Positions 1-7,919 of a DNA stretch of 56,695 nt are shown piece by piece (position 1 is the first letter of the stretch; the number at the start of each line of letters is the position of its first letter). The DNA comes from SZUA-287 sp036397975. Lineage in GTDB: Bacteria; Bacteroidota; Ignavibacteria; UBA10030; UBA6906. The translations under genes and the position numbers were made by a program. The stretch spans positions 1-56,695 of the forward strand of contig DASWHW010000133.1 in the NCBI GenBank assembly GCA_036397975.1, written 5' to 3'. A model generated the notes under the pieces. The model searched no databases and was not told the DNA's origin. It saw only the letters and a program-made list of their open reading frames with translations.

Positions 1-1377
1 TATGTGCCCGGGAGTGGCAACCTGTCCGAAGACATATACTGTCTTTCGTCGCTGCGGTATGGTGATCACATCATTGTCCCTCAACATAACATCCTGTGCT
101 GAATCTCCTTCCATAAAGAGTCGCTCGAAATCGACGTTGACTATTTCTTTTCTTATTCTCAGTTCGGTTTCAAGATAATAATACAAGCTGTCTTCTGCCG
201 AAACCCCACCTCTTGAGCTTTCCAATCGCTCCAGTTCGATTTCACGCGGCTCGACTGAGCGCCTGACAAGTTGTGCGGTTTTGATCGAGGCAAATTCCGT
301 GAACCCTCCTGCCATAGCAATCACTTGGGAGAGTTTTGTCGTTGATCGCGTGATCGGGTAAATACCCGGGTATGGTACCTCTCCGTCTATCCAGACACGG
401 TAGTCTGCCCGCTTATCAGGCCGGCCTCGCACAACCACCCGGTCTCCCGGTTGCAATGCAATATCCGGCTCTCTCCTATCAAAGAGAAGCCGTCCGTTCA
501 AGATCGTTGTCGTAAGTTCACTACCGTTCAGAGTGAACCGGGTCAGTTCAACGGTATCGACGACGGCCCCTTCCGAAAACCCATATGCGATGCGAATCGC
601 ATCCTTCACGCTATCTCCTTGAACAAACTCAAATCGGCCGGGAAGATTTACCTCACCATACACACCGATGACGTTCTTCTTCATATCAGTTCTTGGCACA
701 ACGATAACGTCCCCTTCCCGCAAATACGGGTTCCACTTGTCTTCTTTGGTTACCAGAAATTTTTGGAGATCGGCAGACACATTGCTGCCGTCTTTTCGTC
801 GAATCAGAATGTTGCGACGGGACATTGTCCCTTTGGCGTCGTCAAGCTGCGCTTGAGCCTGATCCCTGTGAAGAGTATTTGCCTCCTCGATTGCTTTGTC
901 TGCCCGATAATATGCTGCCAGGACATAGGATCCCGGATTGACCACATTTCCGGTCACGGTGACGACAATGGGACGCGGCGTCACTAATGTCATCGTCACG
1001 TTGCCTGAACGATAGCTTTTTCCGATCGCTACAATCACTTTTTGCTTCGCGTCAGCCAGGGTGATGTCGGCGACTCGAACCTCTCCAACGGTTGGGATAA
1101 TGAGAGTTCCTTCAGGTGTAACGGTCAATAGAAAACTGACCGGCGGACTAATCCAGACATTGACGGAGAAAACATCAGAAGGTCCTACGAAGTAGTGTTC
1201 AGGATCGATGGTTGATTCGAGTGCTAACCCTTTCGGCTGGGCAGTCTGAACGCTTTGCGCTTTCAACTTCTCCAGATCTTGCACATCCATACTCATTCCT
1301 GTCTTGTCGGTCTGGGAAAAAGACAGCGAAATCCCGGATACAAAAAAGAAAAAAAGTGCGAGCAGTTTATCTCTCAT
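1..1377 (-). CDS. Polysaccharide export protein with SLBB repeats (C-terminus beyond left edge)
   Basis: Open from an ATG at 1377 to the window edge, 459 codons without a stop, so partial. The N-terminus has a charged start and hydrophobic stretch ending in SLSFSQ, a signal peptide. It is followed by a Wza-type polysaccharide export domain (about residues 60-140, starting near YFVGPSDVFSVNVW) and at least three SLBB-like segments with the usual G-x-V-x-x-P-G-x-Y/F pattern (GNVVNPGSY, GEVNLPGRF, GEVPYPGIY, GQVATPGH). Family knowledge: such proteins form the periplasmic and outer-membrane channel for exopolysaccharide or O-antigen export. The start overlaps the rmlB stop by 11 bp, so it is probably the third gene of the RmlC-like/rmlB operon. 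Sugar synthesis upstream fits an export role. Confidence 0.85.
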   Translation of the reverse strand, partial: MRDKLLALFFFFVSGISLSFSQTDKTGMSMDVQDLEKLKAQSVQTAQPKGLALESTIDPEHYFVGPSDVFSVNVWISPPVSFLLTVTPEGTLIIPTVGEVRVADITLADAKQKVIVAIGKSYRSGNVTMTLVTPRPIVVTVTGNVVNPGSYVLAAYYRADKAIEEANTLHRDQAQAQLDDAKGTMSRRNILIRRKDGSNVSADLQKFLVTKEDKWNPYLREGDVIVVPRTDMKKNVIGVYGEVNLPGRFEFVQGDSVKDAIRIAYGFSEGAVVDTVELTRFTLNGSELTTTILNGRLLFDRREPDIALQPGDRVVVRGRPDKRADYRVWIDGEVPYPGIYPITRSTTKLSQVIAMAGGFTEFASIKTAQLVRRSVEPREIELERLESSRGGVSAEDSLYYYLETELRIRKEIVNVDFERLFMEGDSAQDVMLRDNDVITIPQRRKTVYVFGQVATPGHI

Positions 1378-2389
1378 GGTACATCATCTTGTAATATTGT
1401 TGATACTCACCGCTCATCACTCGCTGGCACCAAGTCTGGTTTCTCAGATACCAGTCAATCGTGTCGCTAATACCCTTTTCGAAAGTATGCACCGGATTCC
1501 ACCCTAGCGATGAACTTATCTTCGATGCGTCGATGGCATAACGTCGGTCGTGTCCGGCGCGATCTTTGACAAAGGAGATGAGTCTCTCCGGTTTATTCAG
1601 CTTCTGCAGTATCAACTTAACGATGTCAATATTCTTCCACTCGTTATTACCGCCGATATTATAAGTCTCACCAGGAACTCCTCGCTGGATTACCGTATTG
1701 ATTGCAGCACAGTGATCCTCCACGTAAAGCCAGTCACGAACATTCAGACCATCGCCGTACACGGGGAGAGGTTTCTCCTGAAGTGCATTCATTATCATTA
1801 AAGGAATGAGCTTTTCGGGAAACTGGTAAGGACCATAGTTGTTGGAACATCGTGTGATGATTGCAGGAAGTCCAAACGTGTGGTGGTATGCCTGCACGAG
1901 CAAATCAGAACTTGCCTTGCTGGCAGCATACGGACTATTAGGGTGAAGGGGTGTTGACTCCGTGAATTTTCCAGTCGCGCCAAGTGAACCATATACCTCA
2001 TCTGTTGAGACGTGCATAAAACGCTGGATGCCATGCTCCTTCGCGACCTCGAGGAGGATTTGCGTGCCAAGCACATTTGTCTCAACAAAAACCCCGGCAC
2101 CAACAATGCTCCGATCGACATGCGACTCGGCTGCCATATGGACAACAGTGTCAATTGGATTCGACCCAAACACGGTTTCAAGGTCTTCCCGGTTTCTGAT
2201 ATCACCTTTGACAAAAGTGTACCGGGGGTCGGAGTTCATGTCTTCAAGGTTTTCAAGATTGCCTGCATAGGTCAAGGCGTCGAGGTTAACAATTGCAACT
2301 TCCGGATGCTGCTTCAGCATGTAACGCACAAAGTTACTTCCGATAAACCCAGCGCCACCAGTGACAAGTATTTTTTGGGGATTGCTCAT
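1367..2389 (-). CDS. rmlB: dTDP-glucose 4,6-dehydratase
   Basis: 340 residues, normal for the family. The extended short-chain dehydrogenase fold shows the NAD-binding motif GGAGFIGSNF at residues 11-20, the catalytic triad region STDEVYGS and the YAASKA (YxxxK) motif near residue 155. The enzyme converts dTDP-glucose to dTDP-4-keto-6-deoxyglucose, the branch point for rhamnose and other deoxysugars. The ATG follows the TGA of the upstream RmlC-like gene with no spacer (TGAATG), so translation is probably coupled. Its end overlaps the export-protein start by 11 bp. No rmlA or rmlD is visible here, so the final sugar cannot be named. Confidence 0.95.
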   Translation of the reverse strand: MSNPQKILVTGGAGFIGSNFVRYMLKQHPEVAIVNLDALTYAGNLENLEDMNSDPRYTFVKGDIRNREDLETVFGSNPIDTVVHMAAESHVDRSIVGAGVFVETNVLGTQILLEVAKEHGIQRFMHVSTDEVYGSLGATGKFTESTPLHPNSPYAASKASSDLLVQAYHHTFGLPAIITRCSNNYGPYQFPEKLIPLMIMNALQEKPLPVYGDGLNVRDWLYVEDHCAAINTVIQRGVPGETYNIGGNNEWKNIDIVKLILQKLNKPERLISFVKDRAGHDRRYAIDASKISSSLGWNPVHTFEKGISDTIDWYLRNQTWCQRVMSGEYQQYYKMMYHER

Positions 2390-2863
2390 TCAATCAAGGA
2401 TGTATGGTGTTTTTGGATCATCTTCATGGCGCACCTCATCGACCGGCTCCTTCTTTCCTTTCCCTGCATACAGACGGTTAGGAAAATTCAACACCATTCC
2501 GTCCACACTACCAACATTCTTATACGCATGGACCACACCAGGCGGAATGATAATGGAATGGGGCGCCTCCTCCCCGGCTATCAACACTTGTTTCATCTTG
2601 AATGTCGGCGAGGACTTTCTGTTGTCCCAAAGATAGATTTTAAAGTTTGACGGGCCGATAAAAGAAAAGTTGTCTGATTGATCGACGTGTTCATGTGGAC
2701 CCCGTGCAACGCCAGCATTGGTCACAGAAACATATCCCATTGCGGGAGAGTCCGTTTCCTGGAGTTCATCTAGGCGAAAAGTTTCTAGCAGCCAACCTCT
2801 CTTGTCAATAAACTTCTCAAGCGACTTCACTACTATCCCGTCAATCTTGCCGCGTTTGAACAT
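2390..2863 (-). CDS. RmlC-like dTDP-4-dehydro-sugar 3,5-epimerase family protein
   Basis: 157 residues, slightly short for RmlC (about 180). The cupin core is visible: RGWLLETFR, then ARGPHEHVDQ, which matches the RG-x-H segment of RmlC, and a late IIIPPGVVHAYKN strand typical of RmlC. Proposed role: epimerisation or isomerisation of a dTDP-4-keto-6-deoxy sugar made by RmlB, the next gene. The canonical RmlC pattern is incomplete, so a related dTDP-keto-sugar isomerase is possible. It is the first gene of the operon, with a promoter and a long leader upstream (2864-3022). Confidence 0.75.
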   Translation of the reverse strand: MFKRGKIDGIVVKSLEKFIDKRGWLLETFRLDELQETDSPAMGYVSVTNAGVARGPHEHVDQSDNFSFIGPSNFKIYLWDNRKSSPTFKMKQVLIAGEEAPHSIIIPPGVVHAYKNVGSVDGMVLNFPNRLYAGKGKKEPVDEVRHEDDPKTPYILD

Positions 2864-2964
2864 GTTGCTCTACTATGTGTTGAAAAAGAATGACAAAATG
2901 AGAATTTGAATCGACTGTGTCCTGGGGGGAAGACAGAACTACAAGTGTGGTACACAACTAGTAG

Positions 2965-2986
2965 AAAAAAAGCGAGGAAGATCCTC
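2965..2986 (-). terminator. Possible attenuator in the RmlC-like leader
   Basis: Read on the minus strand, GAGGA-TCT-TCCTC forms a 5-bp hairpin (2974-2986), followed by GC and seven T (2971-2965). It lies about 40-60 nt after the predicted transcription start and about 100 nt before the first gene. The stem is short, so this is a weak candidate. It could trim transcription of the polysaccharide operon. Confidence 0.35.
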
Positions 2987-3028
2987 CGGAGTGTGTTACT
3001 AGGTCATTATCATGTCGCGTGACGAAAT

Positions 3029-3057
3029 AATGTAAGAATTGCTTCCCCGAATGTCAA
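3029..3057 (-). promoter_or_regulatory. Promoter of the RmlC-like/rmlB/export operon
   Basis: On the minus strand there is TTGACA (3057-3052), a 17-bp spacer, then TACATT (3034-3029). This is a perfect -35 and good -10, placed just after the argS stop. The predicted start is near 3022, giving a leader of about 160 nt. Confidence 0.7.
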
Positions 3058-3075
3058 TGGAATCAAAGACTTGCC

Positions 3076-4707
3076 CTACATCCGCTCAGGAGCAGAGATA
3101 CCGAGTATTGCAAAACCGTTTCTTAGAACGGCCGTTGTGCCACGACAGAGTGCTAATCTTGCGCTTGTCAAACCGGCGTCATCGCTTACCACACGACGTT
3201 CGTGATAGAACTTGTGAAACACACCTGCCACCGTATGCAAGTACTCAGTGAGTCGGTGTGGCTCAAAAGCCAGTGCGCACGACTCGACGGTCTCTGGAAA
3301 CAGCAGAAGAACTTTGATGAGTTCGATCTCCTCCGATTCGCGGAGCAGGGCTGAAGAAAAGGAGGGCTCCCCAGCTCTTCCCCCTTCGCTCGCATGCCGA
3401 ACAATACTTGCGATCCTCGCATAGGCATACTGAAGATAAAAGACCGGGTTCTCATCCGAATGCTGCTTCGCCAGATTCAAATCAAAGTTCAGATGACTTG
3501 TGTGGCTCCGCATCAAGAAAAAATAGCGAACCACATCTGCTCCAACTTCATCGATCAACTCATCAAGTGTGATGAAGTTTGCCTTTCGCGTGGACATCTT
3601 CACCACCTCGCCATCCTGAAGGATGGTGACGAACTGATGGATCAACACCTTCACCTTATCGCTGTCATACCCGAGGGCTTTGATCGCCGCAAGCACGTCG
3701 GGGTAGGTGGCGATGTGGTCTGAGCCGAGGATGTCGATCATGAGATCATACCCGCGATGAAATTTCTCGCGGTGATAGGCGATGTCAGGAAGTCGGTATG
3801 TCGGCTCGCCGCTGCTCTTCACGATGACCTTGTCCTTCTCACTCCCGAGCTTCGATGTCTTCAGCCAGAGAGCGCCATCCTTGTCATACACAAGTTCTCG
3901 TGTACGTAACTCCCCAATAAGTTCGTCAATCTTGCCACTGCTGTAGAGAGAATCTTCGTTGAAAAACGATCGAAATTCTATTCCAAGCGATCGGAGAGTC
4001 TTTTTGATATCTTCGAAGATGTCCTTCTCAGCACGTTCCTTGAATTTACCCTCTGCACTCTCAGCGCGGAGTGCATCGCCATGTTCCTTGTGTAGATTGC
4101 GCGCAATCTCCCGAATGTACTCGCCCTGATAATAGTCCTCGGGAAAAGAGATCGCTTCTCCAAGTACTTCAAGATAGCGCAGTCTAACAGAATCGCCAAG
4201 AACGCGCATTTGTCGTCCAGCGTTATTAAAGTAATACTCGCGCGTTACGTCATGGCCGGTCCATTCGAGCAAATTGGCTATCGTGTCGCCAAGAACTGCA
4301 TTGCGTCCATGACCAACCGTCAACGGGCCTGTCGGGTTTGCACTCACAAACTCTACCTGCGCATTTTTCCCTTTGCCACTCTCCGTTCGTCCGAAACTTT
4401 TTTCATTCTTCAGCATCTCAACAAACTGTCGACGGTAGAACTCGGGAGAGAATGCAAAGTTAATAAATCCCGGTCCCGCCGACTCTGCCTTGGGGACGAG
4501 CGTATTGTCAATTTCCATGTGGGCGAGAATGTCACGGGCGAGATCACGGGAGTTCTTGCCGGCTTTCCTGGCGAGAATCAAGGCAATGTTCGTGGTAAGG
4601 TCTCCATGTTCCGGCTGGCGTGGTTTCTCGAACGTAATCGTCGCCGCCTCATCCACACCGATGGCCCTGAGCGATGCCTTGATTTTTTCCTGCAGGTACC
4701 GTTTCAC
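3076..4707 (-). CDS. argS: Arginyl-tRNA synthetase
   Basis: Class I aminoacyl-tRNA synthetase charging tRNA-Arg. The HIGH-type signature appears as NPTGPLTVGHGRN and the KMSK-type as KMSTRKANF, with the N-terminal additional domain (QPEHGDLTTNIAL) and the C-terminal DALR anticodon domain ending FAILGISAPERM. The frame is open further up to 4842 (588 aa), but I place the start at GTG 4707 (543 aa). That GTG overlaps the rsfS stop as GTGA, a GGAAAG stretch lies about 8 nt upstream, and the protein then starts VKRYLQEK, matching the usual family start and length. The longer version would overlap rsfS by 139 bp with a lysine/arginine-rich extension that looks like read-through. Confidence 0.93.
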   Translation of the reverse strand: MKRYLQEKIKASLRAIGVDEAATITFEKPRQPEHGDLTTNIALILARKAGKNSRDLARDILAHMEIDNTLVPKAESAGPGFINFAFSPEFYRRQFVEMLKNEKSFGRTESGKGKNAQVEFVSANPTGPLTVGHGRNAVLGDTIANLLEWTGHDVTREYYFNNAGRQMRVLGDSVRLRYLEVLGEAISFPEDYYQGEYIREIARNLHKEHGDALRAESAEGKFKERAEKDIFEDIKKTLRSLGIEFRSFFNEDSLYSSGKIDELIGELRTRELVYDKDGALWLKTSKLGSEKDKVIVKSSGEPTYRLPDIAYHREKFHRGYDLMIDILGSDHIATYPDVLAAIKALGYDSDKVKVLIHQFVTILQDGEVVKMSTRKANFITLDELIDEVGADVVRYFFLMRSHTSHLNFDLNLAKQHSDENPVFYLQYAYARIASIVRHASEGGRAGEPSFSSALLRESEEIELIKVLLLFPETVESCALAFEPHRLTEYLHTVAGVFHKFYHERRVVSDDAGLTSARLALCRGTTAVLRNGFAILGISAPERM

Positions 4708-5147
4708 CGGATCGCTTTCCGACGGATCTTTGTGCTGCTGACTGATTTCTTTCTGCTGGCCTTCACGGGGCGCGCCGTTTTCTTCTTTGCGCGTGAGCTG
4801 CGCACCGACTCTGCGAGTTTTTGTATTTTTGCGTCGCCCCAAAGTTTTTCAAGATTGTAGAATGGTCGCGTTTGTTTGTGAAACACATGAAGAACCACAT
4901 CAACAAAATCGAGAATCATCCAGTTAGAGCTTGTTGTCTCGCGGTGCCAAGGCGGGTTCCCCTCCTTCTTCATTCCATCTTCAACCTCTTCCGCGATGGC
5001 TTTTACCTGAACGTCCGAGTCAGCCGAGCAGACGACAAAGTAGTCGGCAACAGGACTGATCTTTCGAAGATCCATGATAACAACTTCATTTGCCTTCTTG
5101 GTGAGCGCAAGCTCCCCTATTCTCTTCGCAACTGTGGATGATTGCAA
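4704..5147 (-). CDS. rsfS: Ribosomal silencing factor RsfS (Iojap/YbeB family)
   Basis: 147 residues. The RsfS core occupies about residues 10-112: LRKISPVADYFVVCSADSDVQVKAIAEEV, then the TTSSNWMILDFVDVVLHVF segment, then RPFYNLEKLWGDA. RsfS binds L14 (uL14) on the 50S subunit and blocks subunit joining when nutrients are scarce. A basic tail of about 30 residues (SSRAKKKTARPVKASRKK) follows the usual end and is unusual for the family. It lies where the frame overlaps the argS frame. It is likely cotranscribed with the LytR_C gene upstream (12-bp gap) and argS downstream (GTGA overlap). Confidence 0.92.
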   Translation of the reverse strand: MQSSTVAKRIGELALTKKANEVVIMDLRKISPVADYFVVCSADSDVQVKAIAEEVEDGMKKEGNPPWHRETTSSNWMILDFVDVVLHVFHKQTRPFYNLEKLWGDAKIQKLAESVRSSRAKKKTARPVKASRKKSVSSTKIRRKAIR

Positions 5148-5159
5148 TACACTTCTCCC

Positions 5160-5657
5160 TTAGTGTGACGACTTTAGTGATTGGAAGTTCTTTCCCACCA
5201 CCACCGAAACATCGACGTAGTAGTCATGGTTTATCTGTTGAATAATATTCTTCGCTTTGATTCCCAGAGCGTACGCAACACGCTCCGCAGTTTTCCGGTT
5301 ACCTTCCCGGTCAATTACCATTGATTCATCAACGTCGAACGCCTTGTAATTCTTCATTTCTACGACGTCAAATCCACGGGCACGCAAATAGTTCGTCACC
5401 CCGGATGCCGCTCCATCCACGCCACAACCGTTCAACACTTCCAATTGAATCACCTCGCCCGGCTCCGGTCCCGCTTTCTGCGCATCAACCGGAGGGCTGA
5501 TGACATTCCGCGCAATGAGTGAATACGCCAGGTAGACAACCACGATACCCAAGAGGACAATCATCGTGTTCAAACCATAGGTTCTCAATGGCTCTTTCTT
5601 GAATCGGGCGAAGAAGGTTTGAAATGGATTCGAGTTGCTAGTCTTCATTCTGTTCAT
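5160..5657 (-). CDS. Membrane-anchored LytR C-terminal domain protein
   Basis: 165 residues. A short cytoplasmic N-terminus (about 30 residues) is followed by one membrane segment (TMIVLLGIVVVYLAYSLIA). The rest is an extracytoplasmic domain of the LytR_C type (about residues 65-160), marked by IQLEVLNGCGVDGAASGVTN and LRARGFDVVEMKN, and ending VDVSVVVGK. The function of the lone LytR_C domain is unknown; in larger proteins it accompanies cell-wall polymer ligases. It lies just upstream of rsfS and argS, with a 40-nt hairpin directly before its start. ATG 5657 or 5648 are both possible; neither has a clear Shine-Dalgarno site. Confidence 0.8.
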   Translation of the reverse strand: MNRMKTSNSNPFQTFFARFKKEPLRTYGLNTMIVLLGIVVVYLAYSLIARNVISPPVDAQKAGPEPGEVIQLEVLNGCGVDGAASGVTNYLRARGFDVVEMKNYKAFDVDESMVIDREGNRKTAERVAYALGIKAKNIIQQINHDYYVDVSVVVGKNFQSLKSSH

Positions 5658-5667
5658 AAAATAACGG

Positions 5668-5707
5668 CGACCGGGCCCCTCTGCGCTAGAGCAGAAAAAC
5701 CCGGTCG
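5668..5707 (-). other. Long GC-rich hairpin between the small secreted protein and the LytR_C gene
   Basis: CGACCGGG (minus strand, 5707-5700) pairs with CCCGGTCG (5675-5668). An inner TCTGC/GCAGA stem makes it a nearly continuous 40-nt hairpin. On the minus strand it is followed by TTATTTTA, a poor U-tract. It may be a partial terminator or an RNA-processing/stability element. It ends only about 10 nt before the LytR_C start codon. Confidence 0.55.
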
Positions 5708-5748
5708 AACTTTTGAAATAAATACTTGCGTGTACAGCCTAACGGTGA

Positions 5749-6225
5749 TCAGAATCCGCTATCCCTGTAAAACGGATTGAAATATGAAGAGCGGTATGTT
5801 CCGTACGGCACATTCTGGTATTGAAGCTGGACCGCGACATTTTCCCACGGCCTGTAGTTAACTTCAGCACGACTGAGGTAGATGGAGCTAAGATCATTCT
5901 TCCCAAACCCCAATGAGTTGTATGGTGAATAACTCATGCTGATATCTGCACGCGCATTGAGGTTGTTTGCCAGCTCGTACATCATGCTATTCGTATACAT
6001 CCCGAGCGAAACTCCCTGACCGCCGAATGTCGCATAGGAAAAGCTCAGAGAGTGCCGCATGTGAAATTTTTCTGGATTGAACCAACCAAACAAGGATGCA
6101 GATTCAGCGGGAGCGAAAATACTCTCCGTGACCCGACTCTCTTGTTCCGCCTGACTCTTGAACTGAGCAGTAGCAAAGGTTGATCCCAGGAGGATCAAGC
6201 TCACTATAAGGACAGCCGTTTTCAT
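5749..6225 (-). CDS. Small secreted protein of unknown function
   Basis: 158 residues from ATG 6225, chosen because GGAG sits 6 nt upstream and a clean signal peptide follows (MKTAVLIVSLILLGSTFATAQ). The frame continues upstream to 6291, but that part crosses the promoter. The mature part is rich in Ser, Tyr, Asn and Phe with alternating hydrophobics (RHSLSFSYATFGGQGVSLGMYT, LQYQNVPYGTYRSS). This suggests beta strands of a small outer-membrane or periplasmic protein, and it ends in NPFYRDSGF. I do not recognise the family. It has its own consensus promoter and is bounded downstream by a large hairpin, so it looks like a separate unit within the housekeeping run. Confidence 0.75.
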   Translation of the reverse strand: MKTAVLIVSLILLGSTFATAQFKSQAEQESRVTESIFAPAESASLFGWFNPEKFHMRHSLSFSYATFGGQGVSLGMYTNSMMYELANNLNARADISMSYSPYNSLGFGKNDLSSIYLSRAEVNYRPWENVAVQLQYQNVPYGTYRSSYFNPFYRDSGF

Positions 6226-6240
6226 ATAGTCTCCTGTTCT

Positions 6241-6258
6241 ATGGTGAATAATCACCAT
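6241..6258 (-). promoter_or_regulatory. 5'-end stem-loop of the small secreted protein mRNA
   Basis: ATGGTGA pairs with TCACCAT across a 4-nt loop. The -10 box ends at 6263, so the predicted transcription start (about 6256) falls at the base of this hairpin. A stem at the extreme 5' end usually protects mRNA from RNase E-like decay. The Shine-Dalgarno site follows about 6 nt after the stem. Confidence 0.5.
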
Positions 6259-6262
6259 TGAA

Positions 6263-6291
6263 AAAATACAGAAATAGTGCGCGATTGTCAA
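6263..6291 (-). promoter_or_regulatory. Promoter of the small secreted protein gene
   Basis: Minus strand: TTGACA (6291-6286), 17-bp spacer, TATTTT (6268-6263). This is one of the best-matching promoters in the window. The -35 falls just past the stop of the GlmU-like gene. Confidence 0.7.
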
Positions 6292-6297
6292 ACCGCA

Positions 6298-7029
6298 TCA
6301 TTCCGACATTGCTGCACGCGCTTCTTCCAACTGCTCAGGCGTGTTGATCCCCTGAATCTCTGTCGGGTCAGCCGCAATCGTCGCTGCAACCAAAAGCTTT
6401 TTTTTCCAGAATTGTTCAAACACGTCGGTCAAATAGTACTCTTTTTGAGCATTCGTGGGCCGAATGAATTTCAACGCACTGAAGAGCTTCTCTGATTGAA
6501 ACACGTAGATCCCTGAATTAATTTCCTTGATGTTCTTTTGATCTTCGGTCGCATCCTTTTGCTCGACAATACCGAGAACATCCCCAGATTCATTGCGAAT
6601 AATTCTCCCATATCCAGTGGGATCGGCAAGTTCGGCAGTGAGCACCGTTGCGACGGCGTCCGACTCGTGATGGTGAGTTAAGAGTCTCTCAAGAGTATGG
6701 TCCAGAAGCCTGGGCACATCACCGGAAAGGACAAGGACATCACCGGAAAAATCCTTGAGGATCGGTTCCGCTTGCATCACCGCATGGCCTGTCCCTAATT
6801 GTGGATTCTGTTCAACACAGGTCACTCGTTTTCCTTCCCCGGTCAAATGTCGGATCACCGATTCTTTCTGCCATCCAACAATCACAACAATCTTCGACGA
6901 ATGAATTCTCTCTGCCAGTTCCACGACATGTTGGACAAGAGGCTTCCCATTGATTTCGTACATCACTTTTGCCATCATAGGGTCGTTCATGCGGGTCCCT
7001 TTTCCCGCAGCCATGATGACGACTGCCAA
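6298..7029 (-). CDS. GlmU-like nucleotidyltransferase (uridylyltransferase domain only)
   Basis: 243 residues. It has the nucleotidyltransferase signature AVVIMAAGKGTRM, the substrate-binding NPQLGTGHAVMQAEP, the metal-binding LSGDVP and a NSGIYVF segment, all as in the N-terminal domain of GlmU. The left-handed beta-helix acetyltransferase half of GlmU (about 200 residues) is absent. It would make a UDP- or other NDP-sugar from a sugar 1-phosphate. UDP-N-acetylglucosamine is a guess. The start is TTG 7029, 17 bp after the panC stop, because the fold needs the residues before the first ATG (6th codon). No strong ribosome site is visible. Confidence 0.8.
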   Translation of the reverse strand: MAVVIMAAGKGTRMNDPMMAKVMYEINGKPLVQHVVELAERIHSSKIVVIVGWQKESVIRHLTGEGKRVTCVEQNPQLGTGHAVMQAEPILKDFSGDVLVLSGDVPRLLDHTLERLLTHHHESDAVATVLTAELADPTGYGRIIRNESGDVLGIVEQKDATEDQKNIKEINSGIYVFQSEKLFSALKFIRPTNAQKEYYLTDVFEQFWKKKLLVAATIAADPTEIQGINTPEQLEEARAAMSE

Positions 7030-7046
7030 TCCAGGTTCTTGAAGTT

Positions 7047-7910
7047 TTATGATCTGTGTTCCTTTCGTTCTGTTAGAATGTTGTCGATAAGCCGTGTCTG
7101 GCCAAATCGAACCGCGAGGGAAACAAGAATTTCCATATGGCCGTTCAACACAGTAAGCTCCTCTAATGTTTCGGCGTCGGCAACTGACACATAGTCAATG
7201 ACGCCGCTGGACTGTTTGGTGATCATCTCCTTCATTGCTTCGACGAGTTTCATGCACGATACACTGCCGGACGCAATGTTTTTTTGCACTTCGCACAGCG
7301 CCATATGGAGGACCGGTGCCTCGTGTCGCTGCTGAGGTGTGAGATAAGTGTTGCGGGAGCTCAGCGCGAGACCATCCTTTTCGCGGACGGTCGGGACCAC
7401 GACCAGGTCAACGGCAAAATTCAAATCACGTATCATCCTCCGGATGACGATCACCTGTTGAGCATCCTTTTGACCGAACACCGCCACATGCGGCTGTGTG
7501 ATGTGAAACAGCTTCGCCACCACCGTGGCAACTCCACGAAAATGACCGGGACGCGATTTCCCTTCGAGGACGGATGTTATTTCCTCAACGAGAACAAAAC
7601 TGGAAAAGTGGGACTGATACATTGCATCGGTGGCGGGCGCAAATACGATGGATGTCCCGGCATCCTTGGCGATGCGTACATCATGGTCAAGATCACGGGG
7701 ATACCGTTCGAAGTCCTCTCCAGGACCGAACTGTGTGGGATTCACGAAGACCGTGGTGACAACAACATCTGCACGATTCCTCGCCTCGCGGATTAGCGCA
7801 CTGTGTCCCTCGTGGAGATATCCCATGGTTGGCACCACCGCGATTCGTTTTCCAGCATCGCGGAAGGCGGTGGCAGTGTCTTGCATTTCTCGGATATCTC
7901 GAATTACCAT
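7047..7910 (-). CDS. panC: Pantothenate synthetase
   Basis: 287 residues, normal length. It joins pantoate and beta-alanine with ATP in coenzyme A synthesis. Motifs: VPTMGYLHEGHSALI (HIGH-type), FVNPTQFGPGEDFERYPRD, FGQKDAQQ, and LALSSRN (KMSKS-type). It starts at ATG 7910, 9 bp after the arginase stop, inside the housekeeping operon. No panB or panD is visible in the window. Confidence 0.96.
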   Translation of the reverse strand: MVIRDIREMQDTATAFRDAGKRIAVVPTMGYLHEGHSALIREARNRADVVVTTVFVNPTQFGPGEDFERYPRDLDHDVRIAKDAGTSIVFAPATDAMYQSHFSSFVLVEEITSVLEGKSRPGHFRGVATVVAKLFHITQPHVAVFGQKDAQQVIVIRRMIRDLNFAVDLVVVPTVREKDGLALSSRNTYLTPQQRHEAPVLHMALCEVQKNIASGSVSCMKLVEAMKEMITKQSSGVIDYVSVADAETLEELTVLNGHMEILVSLAVRFGQTRLIDNILTERKEHRS

Positions 7911-7919
7911 GATGCCGGC

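Noticed and set aside
4210..4860. Long plus-strand ORF opposite argS/rsfS
   Set aside because: Antisense shadow of two well-identified genes, without promoter or ribosome site.
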